Part shown: positions 42,618-51,830 of the stretch, one piece after another
How positions within the stretch are numbered: position 1 is the first letter of the stretch
Layout of the letters: each line of letters opens with the position of its first letter
Source of the DNA: CAVVEC01 sp963770485
GTDB taxonomy: Bacteria > Acidobacteriota > Terriglobia > Terriglobales > Acidobacteriaceae
DNA length: 63,312 nucleotides
NCBI GenBank assembly: GCA_963770485.1
Contig: CAVYPX010000004.1
Span: forward strand, 1 to 63,312
Direction of reading: 5' to 3'
Notes under the pieces: model-generated
Told to the model about the DNA's origin: nothing
What the model saw: the letters and a program-made list of their open reading frames with translations, nothing else
Database searches by the model: none
Position numbers and translations under genes: made by a program

Positions 42618-43991
42618 ATGACTAGCCGCACACTGCCTGAGTCGATTCCCGAGCAAATCTCGCAATTACTGTGCATTGGCTGCGGCACCGAGTGCAAAAA
42701 GGCAGAGCAGAATTTCCGCTGTCGCGATTGCGGCGATTTGCTGGAAATCGTTTATCCGGGTTGGAATACAAGGTTGGATGCGGCCGCACTCAAGTCTCTT
42801 TGGCGTCAGCGCCGGATCTTGCGGCTCCCGCTGGATGAAAGCGGTGTTTGGCGTTTTCGCGAAGTGCTGCCCGCTTTCCCGGACCCAAACAAAATCATCA
42901 CTTTGCCTGAGGGGAACACGCCGCTCTACGAGATGCCGTCCTGCGCCCGCGCTGCCGGTCTCCATCGCTTGTATGCCAAGCATCAGGGAATGAATCCCAC
43001 AGGATCGTTCAAAGACACGGGCATGACGGTGGCGGCTTCGGTCGCGCACCAGGAGGGATTCCGTTGGGTGGCTTGCGCCTCTACCGGAAACACCGCTGCC
43101 TCGATGGCGGCGTATGCGGCGCGCAGCGGAATGCGCAGTCTGGTGCTGATTCCCGAAGGTAAGGTTTCCTGGGGCAAACTTTCTCAGGCGCTGGACTATG
43201 GCGCTTTGACCTGCCAGCTAAAGACCGACTTCGACGGCTGTATGCGCGTTCTCAACGAAATCGTGCAGCGAATGCCGATTTACCTGTTGAATTCGGTCAA
43301 TCCTTACCGGCTGGAAGGCCAGAAGACCGCGGCGATCGAACTGCTGGAGCAGTTCGATTGGCAATCGCCGGATCACGTGATTGTGCCGGGCGGGAACCTG
43401 GGAAACTCCTCAGCGCTTGGAAAAGCGTTTCTCGAGATGAAAGAACTTGGTTTCATCTCATCCTTGCCGAAGATTTCCATTATTCAGGCCGAAGGAGCCA
43501 ACCCGCTGGTTCGGACTATGCGTGAAAATGGCGGCCGGGAGTTGATTTCCGTGCAGGCCGAAACCATGGCCAGCGCGATTCGCATCGGCAGTCCGGCATC
43601 TTGGAAAAAGGCAGTTCGGGTACTGCAAGCCGCCGGAGGAACCGTCGAGCAAGTCAGTGAGATTGAGATCGCAGTGGCGAAGGCGGAGATCGGAGCAGAC
43701 GGTGTCGGGTGCGAACCTGCTTCCGCCGTAACGCTCGCCGGGCTTAAGAAGTTGATCAAGCAGGGTTTCGTGAAGTCAGGAGAAACCGTGGTACTGATTC
43801 TGACCGGGCACCTGCTGAAAGATCCCGAGTTTACTTTGAAGTTCCATCGTGGCGACCTGTTCGCAGGCACCGAGCGCGAGCAGGAAGCCCGAACGCTCGA
43901 AGCCCAGCGACACCCGCCGATCCTGCTTGACGCCAGCGTGGACGCAGTTATTCGAACCTTGAAAGCGGCGGATGACAAAATGGAGACGTAG
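42618..43991 (+). CDS. thrC: threonine synthase
   Basis: This 457-residue PLP enzyme makes threonine from O-phosphohomoserine. The N-terminal zinc-ribbon-like segment has Cys19/Cys22 and Cys35/Cys38 (CIGCGTECKK then FRCRDCGDLL). The PLP Lys132 is in NPTGSFKDTGMTVAASVAH; the phosphate loop follows in VPGGNLGNSSALGKA, and ASTGNTAASMAAYAAR is conserved. The C-terminal tail (about 400-457) is longer than in the E. coli enzyme. It starts right after the cupin stop and lies 63 bp before the homoserine kinase, giving thrC-thrB. Confidence 0.95.
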   Translation: MTSRTLPESIPEQISQLLCIGCGTECKKAEQNFRCRDCGDLLEIVYPGWNTRLDAAALKSLWRQRRILRLPLDESGVWRFREVLPAFPDPNKIITLPEGNTPLYEMPSCARAAGLHRLYAKHQGMNPTGSFKDTGMTVAASVAHQEGFRWVACASTGNTAASMAAYAARSGMRSLVLIPEGKVSWGKLSQALDYGALTCQLKTDFDGCMRVLNEIVQRMPIYLLNSVNPYRLEGQKTAAIELLEQFDWQSPDHVIVPGGNLGNSSALGKAFLEMKELGFISSLPKISIIQAEGANPLVRTMRENGGRELISVQAETMASAIRIGSPASWKKAVRVLQAAGGTVEQVSEIEIAVAKAEIGADGVGCEPASAVTLAGLKKLIKQGFVKSGETVVLILTGHLLKDPEFTLKFHRGDLFAGTEREQEARTLEAQRHPPILLDASVDAVIRTLKAADDKMET

Positions 43992-44054
43992 GAAACCACT
44001 TCCCTACACATTGATCATGCGATAAAAATATTGCGCGCTGTGCCGGAACGGCTT

Positions 44055-44999
44055 ATGTCTTTTCACAAATCCAAGAATCGTCCTGGATCGCAGGCTTTGC
44101 ATCTCGCGTTGCCGGCGACTTCCGCCAATCTTGGCCCGGCCTTCGACGCCGCCGCGTTGGCCTTGTCGTTGTTTCTCAAGATCACGGCATGTCCGGCGGA
44201 AGAGTTTTCCATAACTGCGCGCGGACGTGACGCGGAAATCTGTGGCCAACTGGAAAATCACCTGATCCTGGCGACCTATCGCGAAGTTTTGCAGGCCGAA
44301 GGAAAACGCGTTCAACCGCTCGCACTCCGCATCGAGAACCAGATTCCCATTGGCAAGGGATGCGGGTCATCCGCCGCGGCACGGTTGGCTGGGATCGCGC
44401 TGGCAGTTCATTTCGGCCGATTGGGTTGGGATGAGAGCAAAATCGTGGGCGAGGCGGCCCGCCGCGAACAGCATCCTGACAACGCCGCCGCCTGTTGGAT
44501 GGGAGGACTGGTGGTCGTTCGCATGTCGGATGAAAGCGAAGCCCAGATCGCCCGGGTGACTCCAAAAGGAAAATGGCCCTTGCTGCTTGCGGTCCCGAAG
44601 GAGAGCCTTTCCACCGAGGAAGCGCGCCGAGTTCTCCCGGAGCAGTACTCCCGTGCCGATGCCGTGACCAACATTCAGAACTCTATGCTGCTGCTGACGG
44701 CATTCCTCCAGGGACGCCGGGACTTGCTGGCATTCGCACTTGCAGATCGCATCCATCAGCCATACCGAGCTGCCCTGTGCCCGCTGCTGCCCGCGTTGCA
44801 GAAACTGAACCTGACCTCGGGAATCCTGGGAGTAGCCTTGAGCGGGGCCGGACCCTCAGTCCTGGTTTTTCTGGATCCAAAAGCAAGCGCGAACCGAGTC
44901 AGGTTGCGCATTCAGGAAGATCTTCGCAGGCATGGTCTCGACGCAGAATTGCTTCTTACTGAGATCACAGCTCGGGGCGCAAGCAAAAACAGTCGCTGA
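44055..44999 (+). CDS. thrB: homoserine kinase
   Basis: This 314-residue GHMP kinase phosphorylates homoserine, the substrate of the upstream thrC. LPATSANLGPAFDAAALALS (about 20-39) is the N-terminal family motif. The ATP-binding GHMP signature is IPIGKGCGSSAAARLAGIAL (about 98-117). The third motif near the C-terminus is LSGAGPSVLVFL. ATG 44055 replaces a TTG start further upstream. The gene lies 63 bp after thrC on the same strand, so the two form a threonine-branch operon with the cupin. Confidence 0.93.
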   Translation: MSFHKSKNRPGSQALHLALPATSANLGPAFDAAALALSLFLKITACPAEEFSITARGRDAEICGQLENHLILATYREVLQAEGKRVQPLALRIENQIPIGKGCGSSAAARLAGIALAVHFGRLGWDESKIVGEAARREQHPDNAAACWMGGLVVVRMSDESEAQIARVTPKGKWPLLLAVPKESLSTEEARRVLPEQYSRADAVTNIQNSMLLLTAFLQGRRDLLAFALADRIHQPYRAALCPLLPALQKLNLTSGILGVALSGAGPSVLVFLDPKASANRVRLRIQEDLRRHGLDAELLLTEITARGASKNSR

Positions 45000-45004
45000 A
45001 CGGA

Positions 45005-45223
45005 CTAACTGTTTCGACGGTGATTGTTGTCCGCGGTGTGCGCGCGCGCAGAGGTCATAATGCCGAATAGATGCTTCTCAAAGCTGAGATAGGGTTTACG
45101 GGCAAAGTGTTCCGGATAAGAACTCAGAGCATGGAGGAAAGTGTCGATTTCCCGCTGCGCGTTACGCTCCCGTTCCAGGCCAGATACTCCCCTGGCAATC
45201 GGGCGATGCCTCTTAGTCGTCAT
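45005..45223 (-). CDS. small hypothetical protein (72 aa)
   Basis: ATG 45223 has GGGAGCAG upstream. The 72-residue product is basic and hydrophilic: KRHRPIARGVSGLERERNAQ, FLHALSSYPEHFARKP, then SFEKHLFGIMTSA. It looks helical and conserved-like in composition, but I do not recognise a family. It converges on thrB with only 5 bp between the stops. A plus-strand frame (45071-45310) overlaps it and looks less protein-like. Confidence 0.5.
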   Translation of the reverse strand: MTTKRHRPIARGVSGLERERNAQREIDTFLHALSSYPEHFARKPYLSFEKHLFGIMTSARAHTADNNHRRNS

Positions 45224-45479
45224 CTACTGCTCCCTGCAATCGGCTCCATGGCATCCATCACGATCGATAGGGCAACGACCCTCCGTCTAAGCCACGGGCA
45301 TCCGGTCTAGCCACTGTCATGGAAGTGGGGAGATGAGATAGCCTATGTCTCGTTGTTGGATGTGTAAATGGCACTTCCGTGCCATACCCGGTTTCCAGTC
45401 TTAAGAGGGGAAGGGATGGAAAGGGACCGGCGAGTGCCGGTCCTGAATAACGCGGGTCGGGACAGGCGGGCCTAGCTCG

Positions 45480-46049
45480 TCAGCGGCTGGCGGGCGGAAC
45501 GATGCCATTCATGCGCAGGTATTCCACCATCTGGCCGTAGTGATCGAAACAGTGGCCCACAATGAGAGTCGCCATTCCCAGGCGAGTGACCTTGTTCTGT
45601 CCGAAGGGACTCTGGATCGGGTCCACCAGGTTCTTCTCATCAATGCTGGCGACAGCTTTGTGAAAATAAGCGAAGGAGTCCTTCAGAAACTTCACTATCT
45701 CGGCCTTGGTTTTCAGGGAATCCGGACCATTTTCGCTGCCCAGTTCAACCGGCGGTTTCTCCACCAGAATGGATGCCCCGACCATGTAGTTCACCGCTGC
45801 CACGTGCTTCACCTGCTGAGCGAACGTACGCACGCCCTTGAATTCCCCGGTCGTGGGCGCGAAGGAATACTTGTCCTCGGGCATGGCCTCGGCGGCCGGG
45901 ACAAACTCGCCTTCCACACCGCTAACCGAGCGATCCAGAACTTGACTGATGGTGCGATGTTCGTCAGACTTAGCGGCTTGCGCAAACGCGACGCAGCTGC
46001 AAACCACCACAAGCAGAGATGCGAACAGCCAGTTCATGATTCTCTTCAT
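45480..46049 (-). CDS. exported DinB-family protein
   Basis: This 189-residue protein has a signal peptide (KRIMNWLFASLLVVVCSCVA, cleavage near AFAQAA) and a DinB four-helix bundle. The metal-ligand His are seen in FAQQVKHVAAVNYM and LIVGHCFDHYGQMVEYLRMN. DinB-like proteins are often thiol-dependent transferases, but exported ones are uncharacterised. ATG 46049 is preceded by AAGGAG; the longer frame to 46124 is not needed. It is 50 bp downstream of the MFS gene on the same strand. Confidence 0.87.
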   Translation of the reverse strand: MKRIMNWLFASLLVVVCSCVAFAQAAKSDEHRTISQVLDRSVSGVEGEFVPAAEAMPEDKYSFAPTTGEFKGVRTFAQQVKHVAAVNYMVGASILVEKPPVELGSENGPDSLKTKAEIVKFLKDSFAYFHKAVASIDEKNLVDPIQSPFGQNKVTRLGMATLIVGHCFDHYGQMVEYLRMNGIVPPASR

Positions 46050-46098
46050 AAGGAATCTCCTTGAAATCGCAGTTGGAATTGCGGAAACACGTCCTCGA

Positions 46099-47370
46099 CT
46101 AATCTCGCACGACCGACGGCGCATACCGAAGTTCCCGGGAACTCAGCGGATAGCGTCGCACAGTGACTAGCCCGGCTACAAGTGCTACGGCGGAACACAG
46201 CAGTGCGGATGGAATCCCGATTCGGCTGGCCAGCGCTCCCCACACCGCGCTGCCTATCGCCATGCCGCCCTGCAGCACCAGCAGATACAGCGACAACGCC
46301 CGGGCGCGCAGAAACGAAGGCGACATCGTCTGCGCCGCTACATTGAGGCAGGCCAGGATTCCGATCCAGGCCGTTCCACTGGTAAACAATACCAGACTCA
46401 GCCAGCCGAAGCTTTGCACTCGTCCGGCGGCGAACGTCATGGCCGCATACACCACGATGGCGAAGGTCACAACTCCATCCACCGACAGTGTGCTGCGCAA
46501 GTGGGGCAACACGGCTGCACCCGCCAACGCCCCGAAGCCGAATGATCCGAGCAGCAGGCCGTAGCCGGTCGCGCCGTATGGGCGGGCGACGATGGGAAGC
46601 AGCGCCAGCAAGGAACTCGCCGCCAAACTGAATGCACCGGTTCGCATCAGCACGCAGCGCACGACTGGCGCGCCGCGCACATAACGCAGGCCGCTCACGA
46701 TGGCATCGCTGACTTTTCCAGTTTCAACATCGTCGAAGTGAGGTCGCTTCCAGCGGTAGAGAAAGAAAATCACACCAAAAAATGAAATGGCATTCAGCAG
46801 AAAAGCAAACCCGGAACCTGCGATGGCGATTACCATGCCGCCAAGTGCTGGGCCTACGGCCCGAGCTACGTTGAACCCGACGGAATTCAAAGCTACGGCG
46901 GGCGCGTGCTGTTCCAGCGAAACGATTTCCGGGGTGATCGCCTGCCACGCCGGATCATTCATCACCGCTCCCAAACCGAGCAGGAATGTGAACAGGAGCA
47001 GAATCCAGGGAGTTACATGGCCCAGCAGCGTGAAGATTCCCAGGAACGCCGCGGCCGCGACCATCCAACCCTGCGTGATCAGCAGAAAGCGCCGCCGATC
47101 CACCATGTCCGCCAGCGCGCCCGCGGGCAGAATGACGAGAAAAACCGGCAGAGTGGTCGCCGCCTGCACCAGGCTCACCATTAACGGGGACATGGTGAGC
47201 TGGGTCATCAGCCAGCCCGCGCCCACGTTCTGCATCCAGGTTCCGGTGTAGGAGATTACCGCCGCAACCCAAAGCGATCGGAAGAGCGGTTCGCCCAGCG
47301 GAGCCCAAGCCGCACCGTTCGTCGTCGTCCGCGAGGGTGCGGGCATCGAAGTTTTCACCGACTCAGCCAT
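46099..47370 (-). CDS. MFS transporter (DHA3/EntS-like)
   Basis: This 423-residue, 12-segment membrane protein has LFRSLWVAAVISYTGTWMQN near 33-52, LPAGALADMVDRRRFLLITQ near 92-111 (the MFS loop 2-3 motif), then paired six-helix halves ending in GIPSALLCSAVALVAGLVTV. This pattern matches the enterobactin exporter/DHA3-like group. The substrate is unknown. ATG 47370 lies 2 bp after the stop of the APC permease, so the two transporters form an operon. An upstream extension into the permease gene is an artefact. Confidence 0.9.
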   Translation of the reverse strand: MAESVKTSMPAPSRTTTNGAAWAPLGEPLFRSLWVAAVISYTGTWMQNVGAGWLMTQLTMSPLMVSLVQAATTLPVFLVILPAGALADMVDRRRFLLITQGWMVAAAAFLGIFTLLGHVTPWILLLFTFLLGLGAVMNDPAWQAITPEIVSLEQHAPAVALNSVGFNVARAVGPALGGMVIAIAGSGFAFLLNAISFFGVIFFLYRWKRPHFDDVETGKVSDAIVSGLRYVRGAPVVRCVLMRTGAFSLAASSLLALLPIVARPYGATGYGLLLGSFGFGALAGAAVLPHLRSTLSVDGVVTFAIVVYAAMTFAAGRVQSFGWLSLVLFTSGTAWIGILACLNVAAQTMSPSFLRARALSLYLLVLQGGMAIGSAVWGALASRIGIPSALLCSAVALVAGLVTVRRYPLSSRELRYAPSVVRD

Positions 47371-47372
47371 GG

Positions 47373-48869
47373 TCAGTTGCTTGCAACCCCTTCGATCGGT
47401 CCCGCCACGGGTTCGCCGAACGGCCACACTCTATGACGCCAAGCTCGCACCAGGTAGATGGTCACGCCCGTGATCAGGATGAGGACGGCATACCGAATCT
47501 GAGTGAGTGAGTTGGTGCGTGAGATGAGAACGAACAAGAATCCAACCGACGCCGTGAGCGCGGGAAGTGGGTAAAGCCACATGCGAAACGGACGCGGCAA
47601 ATCAGGACGGCGGACGCGCAACACAATCAAGCCAATCGCCTGCACCAGGAATTGGAGCGTGATACGGATAACCACGAGGCCGGCGATTACATCCGCTAGC
47701 GACAGAAAACAAAACAGCGCGGCAACCGTGGCCAGCGCGAGCAGCGACACATACGGGAACCGCCCCTCGGTGTGTACGCGCGCAAACGCCTTGAAATAAC
47801 TTCCATCGAGGGCGGCCGCGTAGGGCACCCGCGAGTATCCCAGCATCACCGCAACAACCGAAGCGAACGCCGTCCACATCACCAGCCCGGTCGCGAGATT
47901 GGCAGCCCAGGGCCCGTAAATCCTCCGCATGAAAATAGACACAACATACAAGCCCCGGTTGTCTTGACTTCCCCGGATCTCCTGCCACGGCACCACTCCC
48001 AGAATGCTGATGTTCATCACCACGTATAGACAGCTCACTAAAAGAATGGATAGCAGGATCGCGCGTGGGATCGTTTTCCCCGGCTCCTTCACCTCATCAC
48101 CCAGAAAGGCGACGTTGTAATACCCCCAATAATCATAGGTCGCGACCAGCATTGCCGAGCCCAGCCCCAGGAAGAAATTGCGCGACAAGGTGAATGCGCC
48201 GGGAGGAAAACTGAAAGCGCGGGAAGCGTCGAAATGGCTGAGCCCCGCAACAATGATCCAAAACATTGTTCCGATCACGCCCACCAGCAGAAGTTTCGAA
48301 ATCCATCCAATGCTCGTGATCTTCCGATACAAAACCACGGTTGCCAGAACTACCACTCCGATGGCGACGAACGTCGCTCCCGAAACCAGCCAGTTCAGCT
48401 GCAATTCCCCCAACAGCGGCAGAGGCACGCTCCAGTGGCGCGTGATAGATTGCTTTTCCAGGCTGGGCCAGAAGTAGGATGCATACCCGGCAAGGCCAAT
48501 AGAGCCTGATGCAATGATAAGTGGTGCGCTGAAGGAAAGCTGCCATACAAACAAGAAAGAAATCAGCCGGCCCAGACGATCGGGACCGAAGCTTTCCCGC
48601 AGGTAGCGATACGAACCCCCCGAGCCAGGCAGGGCCGCACCCAGTTCCGCCCACACCAGACCGTCGCACATAGCGAAGATCGCGCCCAGGATCCAGCCCA
48701 GCATGGCCTGCGGTCCACCCATCGCGCTTACGATCAAGGGGATGGTGATGAACGGCCCCACCCCGATCATGTCAATCATGTTAAGCGCGGTTGCGCTGCC
48801 CAGCCCGATCCCGCGAATCAGATGCGGTGATGCGGGAGTGCTGCCGGGCTGCGGTGAATCAGGCTGCAT
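47373..48869 (-). CDS. APC-superfamily amino acid permease
   Basis: This 498-residue protein has about 12 membrane segments. The N-terminal GLGSATALNMIDMIGVGPFI (about 22-41) and LGAALPGSGGSYRYLRESFG (about 77-96) are typical of amino acid-polyamine-organocation permeases. The middle includes YWGYYNVAFLGDEVKEPGKT with the conserved GDEVK-P-K loop. The substrate cannot be read. The stop lies 2 bp before the MFS start. It is preceded by the tandem repeats at 48932-48971. Confidence 0.92.
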   Translation of the reverse strand: MQPDSPQPGSTPASPHLIRGIGLGSATALNMIDMIGVGPFITIPLIVSAMGGPQAMLGWILGAIFAMCDGLVWAELGAALPGSGGSYRYLRESFGPDRLGRLISFLFVWQLSFSAPLIIASGSIGLAGYASYFWPSLEKQSITRHWSVPLPLLGELQLNWLVSGATFVAIGVVVLATVVLYRKITSIGWISKLLLVGVIGTMFWIIVAGLSHFDASRAFSFPPGAFTLSRNFFLGLGSAMLVATYDYWGYYNVAFLGDEVKEPGKTIPRAILLSILLVSCLYVVMNISILGVVPWQEIRGSQDNRGLYVVSIFMRRIYGPWAANLATGLVMWTAFASVVAVMLGYSRVPYAAALDGSYFKAFARVHTEGRFPYVSLLALATVAALFCFLSLADVIAGLVVIRITLQFLVQAIGLIVLRVRRPDLPRPFRMWLYPLPALTASVGFLFVLISRTNSLTQIRYAVLILITGVTIYLVRAWRHRVWPFGEPVAGPIEGVASN

Positions 48870-48931
48870 GTCGACTCAAGCCTCTGGGCACTTCGTGTCC
48901 TCGGTGGTTTAATTCGTTCAACTGCTGACTC

Positions 48932-48971
48932 CTGACTACTGCCTACTGACTACTGCCTACTGACTACCGCC
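48932..48971. repeat. 14-bp tandem repeat (CTGACTACTGCCTA)
   Basis: Copies at 48932-48945 and 48946-48959, plus a partial third (48960-48971), form a short array. The stop codon and last codons of the PIG-L gene lie inside it, so length changes could alter the protein's end. Confidence 0.75.
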
Positions 48972-51710
48972 TTTCGCACTCAGCAGATTCACGTACAACC
49001 GAATCGCTCCCGGTACCCCCGCAGGCAGTTGCCGGAAGAAGGCGTATCCGGTATAGATGTACGTGCCCTTGCCGTATTGCGCACGCAACAGCCCTCCTTT
49101 CTGCGGCGATTCTCCCGGATCGTGGCAAGCCAGCAGGGGCTTGAAGTGGTCATCCCACTGATCCATGAAATACAGCCCGCGTTCCTGCACCCAGCCGTCG
49201 AAGTCGTGCTGCGTGATCTGGTTGGGATAGTGAAAAATGCCGTCGTCCGAGGCGAGAACTTCAACCGGTGCTTCCTCGACGGAGACGCGAGCCCGGCTCA
49301 GCTTTGTCGGATAAGGCGTGAAATTTCCCGCGTTGAAATCGCCAACACCGGTGTTGTACTGCACGACTAGCGTGCCGCCGGCAGACACATAATCGAGCAG
49401 CTTCTTGTTGTTGGCCGCGACGTCCTTCTCCGTATCGTAAGCGCGGATTCCCAGAACAATCGTGCCGTATCGGCTCAAATCCTCAGTGGCGAGCTTTTCC
49501 GCCGGAATCAGGGTAACGTCCATGCCAATCTGTTTCAGCGCGGTTGGAATATCATCGCCCGCACCCATGACATAGCCGACTTTCAAGTCCTCGGGGACTT
49601 TTACGTCGACGATGCTGACCCGCTGCACAGCGGGCTGGTAGTAGTAGAAAGTGTCAAGATCCTCGCGAGTCACCACGCTGTAGCCTTCGCTGTAGGTCTT
49701 AGCTCCTGACTCGAAGACGGCGCGGATCTGCGTTCGCCCTTCTTTCATGCCGTCATGGAAGACCTTGAATTCAGATTCATGTTCCTCACCGCGTCCATGG
49801 AATTGCAGCGGCAAGTTCGCTGGTTCCGCGCGCCATCCTTCCGGCACTTGCAAACGCAGCGTTCCCTGGCTCGCGCCCGACAGATTGCTCGAAACGGCCA
49901 CCTTTACGCTGCACACGGAGTCACCCGCCGTGGGAATCACCTGCTCGCCCGGGTCTAGTTCAACCGAGAACGCCGGCACGACGGCGAGCGCCCGCTTACC
50001 GTCGTCTTTGACCTTTACCATAGCGACGGCGTGCGCGATGCCTTGCTTTTGGCCCAGCGAATATGTCGCATGTGCCTGCATGGGCGGGGGCGGGAAGGGA
50101 AGAGTCACGTCTTGCGGATCATCAATCGTGTTGATGGCATCGGTTTCAGGATCGGTGCGGTGCCAGTACGGCCGCGTGTATTGCGCATCGCGCGGTGCCG
50201 CTACTTGAAACTTGATTAAGAGCCGTCCCGGCTCGTGGGACCCAGTCAATTCTTTCGCGTCCCACCCCGGTGGCAAATCCAGCTTGACGCCATCCGCTTT
50301 GACATCCGTATCATGACTTACAAATTCAGCATTCAGCTGGAAGGTTTGGCCCGGCACCACCACGGACGATTCATCCGTATTGCCTCCTGCAGGCATGTCA
50401 GCTGTGACCCTCAATTCCACGCCGGCCGCGAGGTTGGCAGCGCTCTCAAATTGTTCTGCCTTAGTGTTTAACGCAACCAGGAGCTCGTACTTGTCGGCTT
50501 CTGAAAGCGCGGATTTCTTCACCCTCTCGACTAACCTACGCACGGTTTGCAGACCGGAGAGAAGTGGGGCTGCGGCTTTGGAAGGTTTGTGCTCGGCCGC
50601 AGCAGTTGCCTCTGCCACCCTGCTTTGGATGTCCATCAGCGCCGGTCGCAGGAATGGAACCTTGTCGCCATCTGCCCCCAGCCGCGCCGCGAGTCCCGGC
50701 AGACTTGTATCGATGCCGTCCCAGAAATCTTTCTCGTGACCATTTTTATCGGTAACCGGCGGCTGAACCGAATCCACCAGCTTGTAAAACGTAAAGCGAT
50801 CGCCGGGATCGACCGTCCAGCCCGCCGCTCCCTGAGAAAGCTGATGCCGCAACCCCTCCATGGCAAACTGCACGTACGACATGCCCAGCGCGGGATCTAC
50901 AACGCCCGTGTTCAGCTTGAGCGTGTAATTTTCATCGGGACAGCTTGTCGCGCCAAAGCCGCACACGTTGCCGATGTAGAGCTTCTTTGCCTGCCACGGC
51001 AGCAGTCCCTCCTTGATCTGTTCCGGGAAGCGGTTCGGATCTGCCGCGGCACGGAACGCTTCCCGTGCCAAAATCGATGAGACTTGGTGGTGGCCATGTC
51101 CATCGCGGCTGGTGCCGCTGAACCGGGGAGCTAAAACGTCAGGCCGAAACGTTCGGATCACCCGCACCATGTCGCCCAGCGCGATATCGTGCCCTTGCCA
51201 CTTCTGAAAAGTTTCGTCTGCAGTTTTGGTGAAGCCGAAATCCGCCACCCGCGTGAAGCGCTGTTCAACACCGTAATAACGGTCGGCTGCGGTCAATTCC
51301 AAGGTGCGCAAAACGCCCAGCACATCGAACAGATTGCTGCCAACTTTGTTTTGTCCGCCCTCACCCCGGTTGAGCGTCAACAGCAGCACGCTGGCTCCTT
51401 TTCCGCGAGACTCCAGCGTGAGCATGCCACCATCTTCATCGTCGGGATGAGCCACGGTCTGCATCAACCGCGCCGTCGTCCGCAACCGCAGCAGCATCTG
51501 TTTCAGGCCGGCCGCTCCGGTGTCCTGCGGCAAAGGAGTAACGGCCAGAGGATCGACCCCCAGCGGGTCGACAGCGTTCGCCTGCTGCGCCGGGACTTGC
51601 GCAAGCGAGCCAAGGTAAAAAAGCGGGAGAAGTAAGAAGGCCTGGGCAAGCCGGACCCAGCGGAAGCCGCGCCGCGGCCGCCGCCAAATTTTACGATCAT
51701 GATTCGTCAT
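48957..51710 (-). CDS. large exported PIG-L-family deacetylase
   Basis: This protein has 917 residues from ATG 51710. The N-terminus has a basic start and hydrophobic segment (AQAFLLLPLFYLGSLAQVPA). The PIG-L/LmbE motif with zinc ligands is MQTVAHPDDEDGGMLTLESR (HPDDE near 81-85), with a later conserved region in APRFSGTSRDGHGHHQVSS. The second half (about 440-917) has beta-sandwich repeats of the NEW3 type (GTLRLQVPEGWRAEPANLPL) and a C-terminal glutamine-amidotransferase-like region (GYVMGAGDDIPTALKQIGMD and GTIVLGIRAYDTEKDVAANN). PIG-L enzymes remove N-acetyl groups from GlcNAc; here the target is unknown, probably outside the cytoplasm. Confidence 0.85.
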   Translation of the reverse strand: MTNHDRKIWRRPRRGFRWVRLAQAFLLLPLFYLGSLAQVPAQQANAVDPLGVDPLAVTPLPQDTGAAGLKQMLLRLRTTARLMQTVAHPDDEDGGMLTLESRGKGASVLLLTLNRGEGGQNKVGSNLFDVLGVLRTLELTAADRYYGVEQRFTRVADFGFTKTADETFQKWQGHDIALGDMVRVIRTFRPDVLAPRFSGTSRDGHGHHQVSSILAREAFRAAADPNRFPEQIKEGLLPWQAKKLYIGNVCGFGATSCPDENYTLKLNTGVVDPALGMSYVQFAMEGLRHQLSQGAAGWTVDPGDRFTFYKLVDSVQPPVTDKNGHEKDFWDGIDTSLPGLAARLGADGDKVPFLRPALMDIQSRVAEATAAAEHKPSKAAAPLLSGLQTVRRLVERVKKSALSEADKYELLVALNTKAEQFESAANLAAGVELRVTADMPAGGNTDESSVVVPGQTFQLNAEFVSHDTDVKADGVKLDLPPGWDAKELTGSHEPGRLLIKFQVAAPRDAQYTRPYWHRTDPETDAINTIDDPQDVTLPFPPPPMQAHATYSLGQKQGIAHAVAMVKVKDDGKRALAVVPAFSVELDPGEQVIPTAGDSVCSVKVAVSSNLSGASQGTLRLQVPEGWRAEPANLPLQFHGRGEEHESEFKVFHDGMKEGRTQIRAVFESGAKTYSEGYSVVTREDLDTFYYYQPAVQRVSIVDVKVPEDLKVGYVMGAGDDIPTALKQIGMDVTLIPAEKLATEDLSRYGTIVLGIRAYDTEKDVAANNKKLLDYVSAGGTLVVQYNTGVGDFNAGNFTPYPTKLSRARVSVEEAPVEVLASDDGIFHYPNQITQHDFDGWVQERGLYFMDQWDDHFKPLLACHDPGESPQKGGLLRAQYGKGTYIYTGYAFFRQLPAGVPGAIRLYVNLLSAKGGSQ

Positions 51711-51830
51711 AGATAAGGGATGGTTCTGCTCGGGGATGGGAACCAAGATTTTTCCTGATATCGGGTTCCTATTAATCGACTGCGTGAAGCAGAAAAAGGT
51801 AGCCGCAACTTACCCACAATCCTATCTGAT

